This document shows, piece after piece, positions 1-5,261 of a stretch of DNA of 7,206 bases. Origin of the DNA: RUG11198 sp964600615 (lineage in GTDB: Bacteria > Bacillota_I > Bacilli_A > RF39 > UBA660); the NCBI GenBank assembly GCA_964600615.1, contig CAZRJK010000032.1, forward strand, positions 1 through 7,206, in the 5' to 3' direction. Every line of letters begins with the position of its first letter. The stretch's first letter is position 1. The notes beneath the pieces are model-generated. The model saw only the letters and a list, made by a program, of their open reading frames with translations, was not told the DNA's origin and did not search any database. A program made the translations under genes and the position numbers.

Positions 1-151
1 TAGTGTTGGAAAGAAAAATCGTTATGGTCATCCAAACAAAGAAGTATTAAATAATCTTGATAACTCAATAATATATAGAACAGATCAAGATGGAAGTATT
101 ATGTTTAAAATTAAAAATAATAGATTAAAAATTGAGACTTACAGTCCATAG
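1..151 (+). CDS. comEC: 3' end of a ComEC-type metallo-beta-lactamase domain protein (tail copy 1, 5' truncated by window)
   Basis: An open frame enters from the left edge (first full codon AGT at 2) and stops at TAG 149-151. It encodes SVGKKNRYGHPNKEVL, then IIYRTDQDGSIMFKI, ending IETYSP. SVGxNNRYGHP followed by a YRTDxxGxI block is typical of the C-terminal beta-lactamase-like domain of ComEC/Rec2, the membrane channel that brings transforming DNA into the cell; stand-alone COG2333-type hydrolases share it. This copy is uninterrupted, and the window starts exactly inside it, so it may be the end of an intact working gene upstream or just another displaced tail; the sequence here cannot decide. 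No terminator lies between it and dinD, so transcription may continue into dinD. The same tail recurs five more times in the window. Confidence 0.7.
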   Translation, partial: SVGKKNRYGHPNKEVLNNLDNSIIYRTDQDGSIMFKIKNNRLKIETYSP

Positions 152-160
152 AAAGGAAGA
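147..160 (+). repeat. 14-base sequence after tail copy 1, repeated exactly after tail copy 4
   Basis: CATAGAAAGGAAGA spans the tail stop codon and the Shine-Dalgarno of dinD. The identical 14 bases occur at 3410-3423 after tail copy 4, followed in both places by a similar ATATAAAAT/TGATAAAAT stretch. It may be ancestral sequence directly downstream of the comEC-like gene. Confidence 0.75.
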
Positions 161-167
161 TGATAAA

Positions 168-1001
168 ATGAATGAAATAAAAGAATATACAGATAAAATA
201 TTTGAAGATATTAAACATGTAGATGAGAATGGTAATGAATATTGGTATGCAAGAGAAGTAATGCCAATATTAGAGTATAGTAAATGGGAAAGGTTTTCAA
301 ACGCAATTGAGAATGCAAAAATGGCATGTGAAAAAAGTGGATACAATATCAACGACCATTTTCCCGGGGTTGGGAAAATGGTTACAATAGGTTCAAAAAC
401 CAGAAGAAAGATTATGGATTATAAGTTATCTAGATATGCATGTTATTTAATAGTACAAAATGCAGATCCAAGAAAAAAGGTGATTGCCCTTGCTCAAACT
501 TATTTTGCAGTTCAAACAAGAAAGCAAGAATTATCTGAATTAGAATATAATAATCTAACAGAAGATGAAAAACGATTATTTAGGAGGAATCAAGCAAGAA
601 AAGGAAATTATAATTTAAATCAAACTGCAGTTAAAAGTGGTGTAAAAGACCTAGCTAGATTTCATAATGCTGGATATAAAGGACTTTATAATGGTGAAAC
701 AGCTGATGATATTTTTAAAAGAAAGAAACTAAGATATAGAGAAGATATATTAGATAATATGGGTAGTGAAGAACTTGCAGATAATATATTTAGAATTGCT
801 CAAACAGATGCTAAATTAAAAAGAGATAATGTAGATAATGAATATACTGCAGATTCTATTCACTATGAAATAAGTAAAATAGTAAGAAAAGCAATTAAAG
901 AAGCAGGTGGTACTATGCCAGAAGATTTACCTACGCCAAAAACAAGTTTAAAGGAGTTAGAAAGAGATAAAGAACTAATTGATTATCATAAAAAAACATG
1001 A
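168..1001 (+). CDS. dinD: DNA damage-inducible protein D (DinD)
   Basis: The 277-aa product is close to the length of E. coli DinD (about 274 aa) and matches it along its whole length from memory: an N-terminal block around YWYAREVMPILEYSKW (25-40), then LSRYACYLIVQNADP (87-101), TYFAVQTRKQEL (111-122), MGSEELADNIFRIAQT (198-213) and a C-terminal GGTMPEDLPTP (247-257). In E. coli DinD is an SOS gene whose product is reported to disassemble RecA filaments; the family is patchily distributed and often on mobile DNA. The start is ATG 168, placed by the Shine-Dalgarno AAAGGAAG at 152-159; an upstream in-frame TTG at 132 lies inside the ComEC tail and is rejected. I see no LexA box of the Gram-positive kind and no good promoter between tail and gene, so readthrough from the comEC-like gene is possible. 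The next gene follows after 27 bases. Confidence 0.93.
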   Translation: MNEIKEYTDKIFEDIKHVDENGNEYWYAREVMPILEYSKWERFSNAIENAKMACEKSGYNINDHFPGVGKMVTIGSKTRRKIMDYKLSRYACYLIVQNADPRKKVIALAQTYFAVQTRKQELSELEYNNLTEDEKRLFRRNQARKGNYNLNQTAVKSGVKDLARFHNAGYKGLYNGETADDIFKRKKLRYREDILDNMGSEELADNIFRIAQTDAKLKRDNVDNEYTADSIHYEISKIVRKAIKEAGGTMPEDLPTPKTSLKELERDKELIDYHKKT

Positions 1002-1028
1002 TACAATAAGGCACATCGAGGTGAAAAT

Positions 1029-1511
1029 ATGAAAATTATAACTGATAATGCAGCATATTTACAAAAGTATTATTTTGGAATTCTACTAAAATCAACATAT
1101 GTTACCGAAGTAGGAATTCCTATTTCTATTTGTGATATTCCAAATAAAAAATCATTTGACAAATATGCTTCCAAAGATTTTATAAAGTTTACAAAAAGTG
1201 AAGAAGTAGAATTTCTAAAAAATGCAAGCTGGATACCAGATTTTAATGATTATGTTAAAAAAACAAGTGATGAGGTAAAGGAAGAAATACAATCTTTAAA
1301 TAACGAGGGAAACGAGCTAAATAAGTGGTTTCAAAGTTTAAGTAAAGAAGAACAACAATTAAAATACGGATATGGAACTATCAAAGCAAAAATGCTAATG
1401 TATAAAAAAGAATCTTTAAATGATATTTTGACATTAAAAGAAAAGAATATGAATCCGGTGTTGGAGAAAAAAGGATTAATTAGAAAACTTCAAAGCATGT
1501 TACATAGATAA
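1029..1511 (+). CDS. unknown 160-aa protein, second gene of the dinD unit
   Basis: Not recognised. It lies 27 bases after dinD with Shine-Dalgarno GAGGTGA at 1018-1024 and ATG 1029, and no promoter or terminator separates the two, so they are probably cotranscribed. The product is soluble, without a signal peptide or membrane segment. Residues 1-70 look like a mixed alpha/beta domain (including EVGIPISICDIP, 27-38); about 73-115 is charged and probably helical (VKEEIQSLNNEGNELNKWF); the C-terminus is lysine-rich. A terminator hairpin follows 13 bases after the stop. Being linked to dinD it could modulate or work with DinD, but nothing in the sequence shows this. Confidence 0.85.
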   Translation: MKIITDNAAYLQKYYFGILLKSTYVTEVGIPISICDIPNKKSFDKYASKDFIKFTKSEEVEFLKNASWIPDFNDYVKKTSDEVKEEIQSLNNEGNELNKWFQSLSKEEQQLKYGYGTIKAKMLMYKKESLNDILTLKEKNMNPVLEKKGLIRKLQSMLHR

Positions 1512-1523
1512 GAGAATGAATAA

Positions 1524-1552
1524 GAATTATCAAAAATGATAGTTCTTTTTTT
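1524..1552 (+). terminator. intrinsic terminator of the dinD unit
   Basis: The stem GAATTATC (1524-1531) pairs with GATAGTTC (1538-1545), allowing one G-U pair, around loop AAAAAT and followed by a run of seven T. The stem is nearly the same as that of the terminator at 3214-3244. Confidence 0.85.
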
Positions 1553-1567
1553 CTTTGCATAAATTCA

Positions 1568-1617
1568 TGTGAGAATTTATTAAACACCACATGGAGACTT
1601 GGATTATATGGTAGATA
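1568..1617 (+). pseudogene. ComEC-type gene fragment around the HGDYDH metal motif (degenerate)
   Basis: From 1590 the frame reads H-G-D-L-D-Y-M-V-D, a damaged version of HGDYDHMGD seen at 5286. The HxDxDH motif binds metal in the beta-lactamase-like domain of ComEC. The upstream bases TGTGAGAATTTATTAAACACC closely match those before the motif in copy 5, so this is a shared segment, not chance. The two histidine/glycine changes (H to Y, G to V) mean it is not functional. It runs directly into tail copy 2, with the roughly 300 bases normally between the two parts deleted. Confidence 0.75.
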
Positions 1618-1620
1618 TTA

Positions 1621-1780
1621 TATATATACTAACCTCAAAGTACCTGTTGGTAAAAATAATAGATATGGACATCCAAATAAAGAGGTATTAGATAATTTAG
1701 ATAATTCAAAAATATATAGAACTGATATAGATGGAAGTATTATGTTTAAAATTAAGAATAATAAATTAAGAATAGAAACT
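1621..1780 (+). repeat. ComEC tail copy 2
   Basis: After a junction-like TATATATACTAACC the frame from 1643 encodes PVGKNNRYGHPNKEVL, then KIYRTDIDGSIMFKI and KLRIET, and then leaves the other copies and reads on without the usual stop (FAQRKK). No start codon or ribosome site serves it. It is a displaced gene end and also supplies the region from which the promoter of the 85-aa gene begins. Confidence 0.85.
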
Positions 1781-1781
1781 T

Positions 1782-1809
1782 TTGCACAAAGAAAAAAATA
1801 TGGTATAAT
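1782..1809 (+). promoter_or_regulatory. promoter of the 85-aa gene
   Basis: A -35-like TTGCAC (1782-1787) is 16 bases from a perfect -10 TATAAT (1804-1809), which also has the extended -10 TG (TGGTATAAT). The start of transcription would fall at about 1816, right on the Shine-Dalgarno. Confidence 0.8.
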
Positions 1810-1827
1810 TAAAATAGGAGGTATAAT

Positions 1828-2085
1828 ATGGATGATGTAGATCGTAGATATAAAGACTCTATAAGAGAGGCCTTGCAAAGTAAAAATGCTGATAAACTAA
1901 TGGAGTTGGTTCCATCACTAACAGAAGAAGATGCTCATTATTACATTGATTCGTGGACAGCAAATTATTTAGAAACAATGGCAAGAATAAGAAATAGTCA
2001 AGATACGCGAGAACTTGATGATCAGACACACCAGATGCTTTGGGATTTGATGGATCGAGCAAATTTAAGTGGATATCATAGATAG
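1828..2085 (+). CDS. unknown small acidic 85-aa protein
   Basis: Not recognised. ATG 1828 follows a strong AGGAGG at 1816-1821. The product is soluble, probably all-helical and acidic (I count 18 Asp/Glu against 11 Lys/Arg). Notable blocks are REALQSKNADKLMELVPSL (13-31), EEDAHYYIDSWTANYLETMA (33-52) and a C-terminal HQMLWDLMDRANLSGYHR. The gene is visibly richer in G and C than its neighbours and uses codons such as CGA, CGT, TCG and CTT that are scarce around it, suggesting a different or more recent source. It is the sole cargo between tail copies 2 and 3 and has its own promoter and terminator. Small acidic proteins of accessory regions include inhibitors and antitoxins, but nothing here shows such a role. 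Confidence 0.85.
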   Translation: MDDVDRRYKDSIREALQSKNADKLMELVPSLTEEDAHYYIDSWTANYLETMARIRNSQDTRELDDQTHQMLWDLMDRANLSGYHR

Positions 2086-2090
2086 AATTT

Positions 2091-2117
2091 AAAGAATACA
2101 TATAGTATTCTTTTTTT
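2091..2117 (+). terminator. intrinsic terminator of the 85-aa gene
   Basis: A perfect 9-bp stem, AAAGAATAC (2091-2099) with GTATTCTTT (2105-2113), loop ATATA, followed by more T. The stem begins five bases after the stop codon. Confidence 0.9.
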
Positions 2118-2132
2118 GTATATGTAACCACA

Positions 2133-2304
2133 TATATGTATTAATTACTCAATACCTGTTGGTAAAAATAATAGATATGGACATCCAAATAAAGAAGTAT
2201 TAAATAATCTAAAAGAATCAAAAATATATAGAACAGATCAAGATGGGAGTATTATGTTTATGATTAAAAATAATAAGTTAAAAATTGAGACTTGTAGTCC
2301 GTGA
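2133..2304 (+). repeat. ComEC tail copy 3
   Basis: The left junction reads TATATGTATTAATTACTC, then the frame from 2155 encodes PVGKNNRYGHPNKEVL, KIYRTDQDGSIMFMI and KLKIETCSP and ends in TGA 2302-2304. It has the same 50-codon length from the VG motif to the stop as copy 1, so the frame is intact, but there is no upstream coding part. By my count copies 1 and 3 differ at 16 codons, 8 of them synonymous. Confidence 0.88.
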
Positions 2305-2317
2305 TTTTGAACTTATA

Positions 2318-2326
2318 TGATATAAT
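2318..2326 (+). promoter_or_regulatory. extended -10 promoter of the metallopeptidase-like gene
   Basis: TGATATAAT combines the extended -10 TG with a perfect TATAAT (2321-2326). No good -35 is seen at the normal distance, which is tolerable for an extended -10. It begins 14 bases after the tail stop codon. Confidence 0.7.
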
Positions 2327-2345
2327 AGTTATAGGACGTGATATA

Positions 2346-3203
2346 ATGACAATAAACGATGAGTATCAAGAATTATTAAAATATAGAAAAAAACAACCTA
2401 GTAATATTTTGGTAGAAAAGCAAAGAAATGCATGGGCATATTTTAGAAATATCACTAATGTAACAAATCTTGAAAAAAATATAAATAGCAATCCGCCATT
2501 TTACTACGCACCCTTAAAACAAATTCACGGTTCAAATATGGTTAGTTGGTCTGTTCAAAATGGCAGTGAAATATATGTTGATGAAGAATTTGCTGTAAAT
2601 AATGAGACATTAGTTTATATTCAATTACAACATGAAATACTTCATAATTTAGCAAATCGTGTTAATGGAAATCAATCGTTTTTTGGCTATTCATATGACG
2701 GAAGTGGGAAGTCAAATTATATTGGTATATATATTGGTATAAATGAGGCTACTACTCAGATGTTTGCTGAAGATATAATAGGGTTAAGATTGGATGAAAA
2801 AACAGATTATTTATATTTTGTTAAAAATATAATGAGAATAATGAAAGTGTTATTTGGTAAAGAATTATTAGCAGGGCAATACCTTAATAATAATTTGGAT
2901 TTTACAATCGCTTTTAATGATAGGACAAGTAATAAATTTGAACCATTTGCAAAGTTTATGAATGATATTTATTATCTAAGTTGGAAGAAAAAATATAGGT
3001 CTTTAAGCGAAAATGAAACAGAGGAATTAACAAAAAAGCAGCAATCTATATTAGATTTTACATCTAGATTGATACATCAATTTTTAAACTATAATAAAGA
3101 TATAATGAATGATGTATGTTTTGAAATTCAAGATGATTTATTTATAAAAAAATTAAATTTACAATCAATAGATAATTCAAATTCAATTCATCATTCTAAA
3201 TAG
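2346..3203 (+). CDS. putative HEXXH zinc metallopeptidase-like protein
   Basis: The 285-aa product has a zincin signature: HEILH at residues 96-100 in a hydrophobic helix (YIQLQHEILHNLAN), with two His as metal ligands and Glu97 as catalytic base, and NEATTQMFAED at 133-143 about 34 residues later, where Glu134 is a good candidate for the third ligand (gluzincin style). Residues 1-60 are charged; 60-90 precede the active helix; 150-250 look helical; the tail from 255 is asparagine/serine-rich. No signal peptide or membrane segment is visible, so a cytoplasmic protease is likely. The start is ATG 2346 with AGGACGTG at 2333-2340; a GTG at 2301 in frame lies before the promoter and overlaps the tail. 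I do not recognise the exact family or substrate. It is the sole cargo between tail copies 3 and 4. Confidence 0.82.
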   Translation: MTINDEYQELLKYRKKQPSNILVEKQRNAWAYFRNITNVTNLEKNINSNPPFYYAPLKQIHGSNMVSWSVQNGSEIYVDEEFAVNNETLVYIQLQHEILHNLANRVNGNQSFFGYSYDGSGKSNYIGIYIGINEATTQMFAEDIIGLRLDEKTDYLYFVKNIMRIMKVLFGKELLAGQYLNNNLDFTIAFNDRTSNKFEPFAKFMNDIYYLSWKKKYRSLSENETEELTKKQQSILDFTSRLIHQFLNYNKDIMNDVCFEIQDDLFIKKLNLQSIDNSNSIHHSK

Positions 3204-3213
3204 ATAATGTTAT

Positions 3214-3244
3214 AAAGAATTATCGATATGATAATTCTTTTTTT
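3214..3244 (+). terminator. intrinsic terminator of the metallopeptidase-like gene
   Basis: A perfect 11-bp stem, AAAGAATTATC (3214-3224) with GATAATTCTTT (3230-3240), loop GATAT, and a T run that merges directly into the junction TATATGTACTAAC of the next tail copy. Confidence 0.92.
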
Positions 3245-3423
3245 ATATGTACTAACTATTCAGTATCAGTTGGCAAGAATAATAGATATGGTCATCCAAA
3301 TAAAGAGGTATTAGAAAATCTAGAAAATTCAAAAATATATAGAACAGATCAAGACGGGAGTATTATGTTTAAGATAAAAAATAATAAATTGAAAGTTGAA
3401 ACTGTAATTCATAGAAAGGAAGA
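3244..3423 (+). repeat. ComEC tail copy 4 (frameshifted end)
   Basis: Junction TATATGTACTAACTATTC is followed from 3266 by a frame encoding SVGKNNRYGHPNKEVL, KIYRTDQDGSIMFKI and KLKVET. Compared with copy 1 one base is missing just before the stop, so the frame reads on as VIHRKEE through the conserved CATAGAAAGGAAGA. It is a displaced, slightly damaged gene end without a start. Confidence 0.87.
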
Positions 3424-3451
3424 ATATAAAATAGATGTTAAAAATTAATTA

Positions 3452-3473
3452 GTGTGATATAATAACATTACAC
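3452..3473 (+). promoter_or_regulatory. extended -10 promoter with overlapping inverted repeat
   Basis: TGATATAAT at 3455-3463 is an extended -10; a -35 is not clear. GTGTGAT (3452-3458) and ATTACAC (3467-3473) form an inverted repeat (6 of 7 pairs) that straddles the -10 and the expected transcription start, a position fit for a repressor site. The operator role is inference. Confidence 0.6.
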
Positions 3474-3489
3474 AGGGAGGAATTATGGT

Positions 3490-4002
3490 ATGGAAAATGA
3501 AATAAAAATAAATTCACTTAGTTCGAAACAACTAGCTAATTTAATATTTCCTGCTTTTGCAGTAGTATCAGATGAACAAAGTATACATTATGGTCAAACT
3601 GATAGTGTATGTTCTTGGGTGCCAACTAATATTATCCCATTGATATCATCCTATTTAGAATTATATAAACCAGAAGATGAAGATATTAAAGATATAAATT
3701 TAATTATCAATACAGGTGAGTTTTTTAACAACTCCGAAGCATGGATATATCAATTTTCAAAAGATTTATCAGAAGAATATAAAAAAATAACTATGCCAAT
3801 AGAAATAGATTTTGAAAAGGAATATATAAAAATTGAATATAAAAAGGCAGATTTAGTTTTTTTACAAGAATTAAAGTCTGAAACATTTAATCAGTTAATA
3901 GATTTGTGCCGTTGGATTGATAGTGAAAACAAACGTAGAAGAGCAATTAATAGTTTTAATTCTACACATGTAAAAGTTAAATATTTTAACAATCCAAAAT
4001 AA
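3490..4002 (+). CDS. unknown 170-aa protein
   Basis: Not recognised. ATG 3490 sits nine bases after AGGGAGG (3474-3480); an ATG at 3485 in another frame meets a stop after six codons. The product is soluble, with no signal peptide. The N-terminal part reads KQLANLIFPAFAVVSDEQ (13-30), then HYGQTDSVCSW (33-43); acidic PEDEDIKDINL at 61-71; the middle looks like beta strands (IEIDFEKEYIKIEYKK, 104-119); a helix FNQLIDLCRWIDSENKRRR (133-151) ends the domain. It is the sole cargo after tail copy 4 and has its own promoter and terminator. No catalytic motif is evident. Confidence 0.85.
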   Translation: MENEIKINSLSSKQLANLIFPAFAVVSDEQSIHYGQTDSVCSWVPTNIIPLISSYLELYKPEDEDIKDINLIINTGEFFNNSEAWIYQFSKDLSEEYKKITMPIEIDFEKEYIKIEYKKADLVFLQELKSETFNQLIDLCRWIDSENKRRRAINSFNSTHVKVKYFNNPK

Positions 4003-4015
4003 TAATTAAATCCAT

Positions 4016-4041
4016 AGCAGCCATAAAAGGTTGCTTTTTTT
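4016..4041 (+). terminator. intrinsic terminator of the 170-aa gene
   Basis: AGCAGCC (4016-4022) pairs with GGTTGCT (4029-4035), with one G-U pair, around loop ATAAAA, followed by a T tract to 4041. It is the most GC-rich terminator stem in the window. Confidence 0.85.
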
Positions 4042-4079
4042 AGTTTATTTAAACATGCGTAAGAAAACAGAAATCAACA

Positions 4080-4104
4080 CATGTGAGTTCTGAACACAAG
4101 AGAA
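4080..4104 (+). repeat. possible remnant of the ComEC HGDYDH-region segment
   Basis: CATGTGAGTTCTGAACAC resembles the ATGTGAGAATTYATTAAWCAC sequence that precedes the HGDYDH fragment at 1568 and 5262. The match is short and gapped. If real, it marks an older boundary between units where the tail itself has been lost. Confidence 0.35.
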
Positions 4105-4160
4105 AAAACTATTAATTTAGCTAATAATTTTAAAGCAAATAAAGAATTATTAATAGTTTT
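4105..4160. repeat. 12-bp perfect inverted repeat
   Basis: AAAACTATTAAT (4105-4116) and its exact reverse complement ATTAATAGTTTT (4149-4160) enclose 32 bases. It lies in the only boundary of the array without a clear ComEC tail. It could be a weak hairpin, a protein-binding site or the ends of a lost small element. Confidence 0.65.
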
Positions 4161-4181
4161 ATATAAAAAAGCATAAAATAA

Positions 4182-4211
4182 TGTGTAAATTATACGTAGA
4201 TATGCTATACT
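4182..4211 (+). promoter_or_regulatory. promoter of the 4233-5209 gene pair
   Basis: TGCTATACT at 4203-4211 gives an extended -10 (TATACT at 4206-4211). The -35 is weak; TGTGTA at 4182-4187 is 18 bases upstream. Confidence 0.6.
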
Positions 4212-4232
4212 AATAACCAACAGGAGGATATT

Positions 4233-4601
4233 ATGAACGATAAAACAGAAATAACTTATTTAAATTTATGGGAGGATATTTGCTTTTATGAGACATACAA
4301 GGATAAAATTTTATATGAAGAGTATTTAATCCATCTATCAAACAAATATAGCGTTGACACGAATACAATTATTATAAAAATTAATGAAGTAAAAAAGGAA
4401 GTAAATAAAAAAATTAAAGAATATCATAAAAGACAAAAAGATTACCAGCCATTATTTAAAACGGAATGCGAAGAAGAAAGAATTAAAACAATTATAGAAT
4501 ATAATAGAAGACGTAGAGAAATAAAAGAAGAAATATACGATGGACCTTCTCTAAAGATTAATGAAATAAAAAAGTTAGAATTTTTAAAGACTAGAAAATA
4601 A
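4233..4601 (+). CDS. unknown 122-aa charged helical protein
   Basis: Not recognised. ATG 4233 follows AGGAGGA at 4222-4228. Residues 29-56 (YEEYLIHLSNKYSVDTNTII and on) could be a helix-turn-helix, and 50-100 is a very charged helix rich in Lys, Arg and Glu (KKEVNKKIKEYHKRQKDY; EYNRRRREIKEEI), so nucleic-acid or protein binding is plausible but unproven. The C-terminus, KKLEFLKTRK, is encoded by 18 bases (4581-4598) that recur exactly at 7064-7081 near the start of the last gene, where they also encode FLKTRK. First of two genes, with the next 35 bases downstream. Confidence 0.8.
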   Translation: MNDKTEITYLNLWEDICFYETYKDKILYEEYLIHLSNKYSVDTNTIIIKINEVKKEVNKKIKEYHKRQKDYQPLFKTECEEERIKTIIEYNRRRREIKEEIYDGPSLKINEIKKLEFLKTRK

Positions 4602-4610
4602 CCAACATTA

Positions 4611-4619
4611 TGATATAAA
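4611..4619 (+). promoter_or_regulatory. possible internal extended -10
   Basis: TGATATAAA just before the 190-aa gene resembles the extended -10 elements of the other units but has A in place of the most conserved final T, so it may be weak or accidental. Confidence 0.3.
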
Positions 4620-4636
4620 TATATATGAGGTAGATT

Positions 4637-5209
4637 ATGAAAGAAGAAAAAGCAAAATATTTAATTGTAAATGCTGCAGATATAACTAAACAATTATATC
4701 AAGTTGAAAGAGTAGCGTATTGTAATGATTTTGATAACATATATCATAGAGTAGAAAAGATAGATGCAAATGAAATATTTGCAAAAAATAATGTTCCAGA
4801 TGAATTCCGAAAGATAATTGTTAAAATTAGTGCACCAATTTTATCAAAGAAAGAAGCCGAGGAATATACAATGGGATTTCCATTTGATTATGCAAATAAA
4901 ATTATAAAAGAAACTAACAACAAAAAATACATAAGAATGAATAATAGTCCAATATGTTATGATGGCACTATATTTAACGATAAGATAGTGTTAAAGTCAG
5001 AAGAACATTATACATCATTTAATAATGTAATGTGTTTTTTAGAAGAAATATATAAGGAAGGTCACTTAGAAAACTATTTGCAATCAATAAAAGAAATATT
5101 TGATATATCATTAGATTTGGAAATTCTATTTAATGCATGGAACGAAACACATAATAGAAAAAAGGCATTAAAAATATATAAGCATAGAGTTGTTTCAAAA
5201 AGAATTTAG
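4637..5209 (+). CDS. unknown 190-aa protein
   Basis: Not recognised. ATG 4637 follows GAGG at 4627-4630, a modest ribosome site. The product is soluble without membrane segments. The N-terminal half includes KYLIVNAADITKQLYQVERV (7-26) and VPDEFRKIIVKISAPILS (53-70); the centre MGFPFDYANKIIKE (79-92) and NNSPICYDGTIF (102-113); the C-terminal half is helical (FLEEIYKEGHLENYLQSIKE, 134-153) and ends basic (HRVVSKRI). It is probably cotranscribed with the 122-aa gene and is followed closely by a terminator. Pairing of a small charged protein with a larger one could suggest a two-component accessory system, but no family supports that. Confidence 0.82.
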   Translation: MKEEKAKYLIVNAADITKQLYQVERVAYCNDFDNIYHRVEKIDANEIFAKNNVPDEFRKIIVKISAPILSKKEAEEYTMGFPFDYANKIIKETNNKKYIRMNNSPICYDGTIFNDKIVLKSEEHYTSFNNVMCFLEEIYKEGHLENYLQSIKEIFDISLDLEILFNAWNETHNRKKALKIYKHRVVSKRI

Positions 5210-5215
5210 TATTAG

Positions 5216-5238
5216 GATTGCATTTAGCAATCTTTTTT
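5216..5238 (+). terminator. intrinsic terminator after the 190-aa gene
   Basis: GATTGC (5216-5221) pairs with GCAATC (5227-5232), loop ATTTA, followed by six T. The same stem sequence is used by the terminator at 6632-6655. Confidence 0.88.
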
Positions 5239-5261
5239 CTTTGCAAATATAGACTTTATCT

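Noticed and set aside
132..167. Upstream TTG start for dinD
   Set aside because: It lies inside the ComEC tail, without a ribosome site; ATG 168 follows a clear Shine-Dalgarno and gives the family's usual N-terminus.
359..378. Inverted repeat TTTTCCC / GGGAAAA as a regulatory site
   Set aside because: It lies within dinD and encodes the HFPGVGKM block, which fits the family; most likely a coding coincidence.
1618..2131. Minus-strand open frames over tail copies and the 85-aa gene, and also at 125-352 and 6994-7197
   Set aside because: They lack ribosome sites, overlap better-supported genes or repeats and look like translations of AT-rich antisense sequence.
2121..2136. TATATGT AACC ACATATA small inverted repeat before tail copy 3
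   Set aside because: It is short, pure A/T-rich and absent from the other junctions, so chance is likely.
2301..2345. Upstream GTG start for the metallopeptidase-like protein
   Set aside because: It overlaps the tail stop codon and lies upstream of the extended -10, so it would not be in the transcript; ATG 2346 has a suitable ribosome site.
4233..5209. Toxin-antitoxin pair
   Set aside because: Gene order and sizes are compatible, but neither product shows a toxin or antitoxin motif, and the genes are 35 bases apart rather than overlapping.
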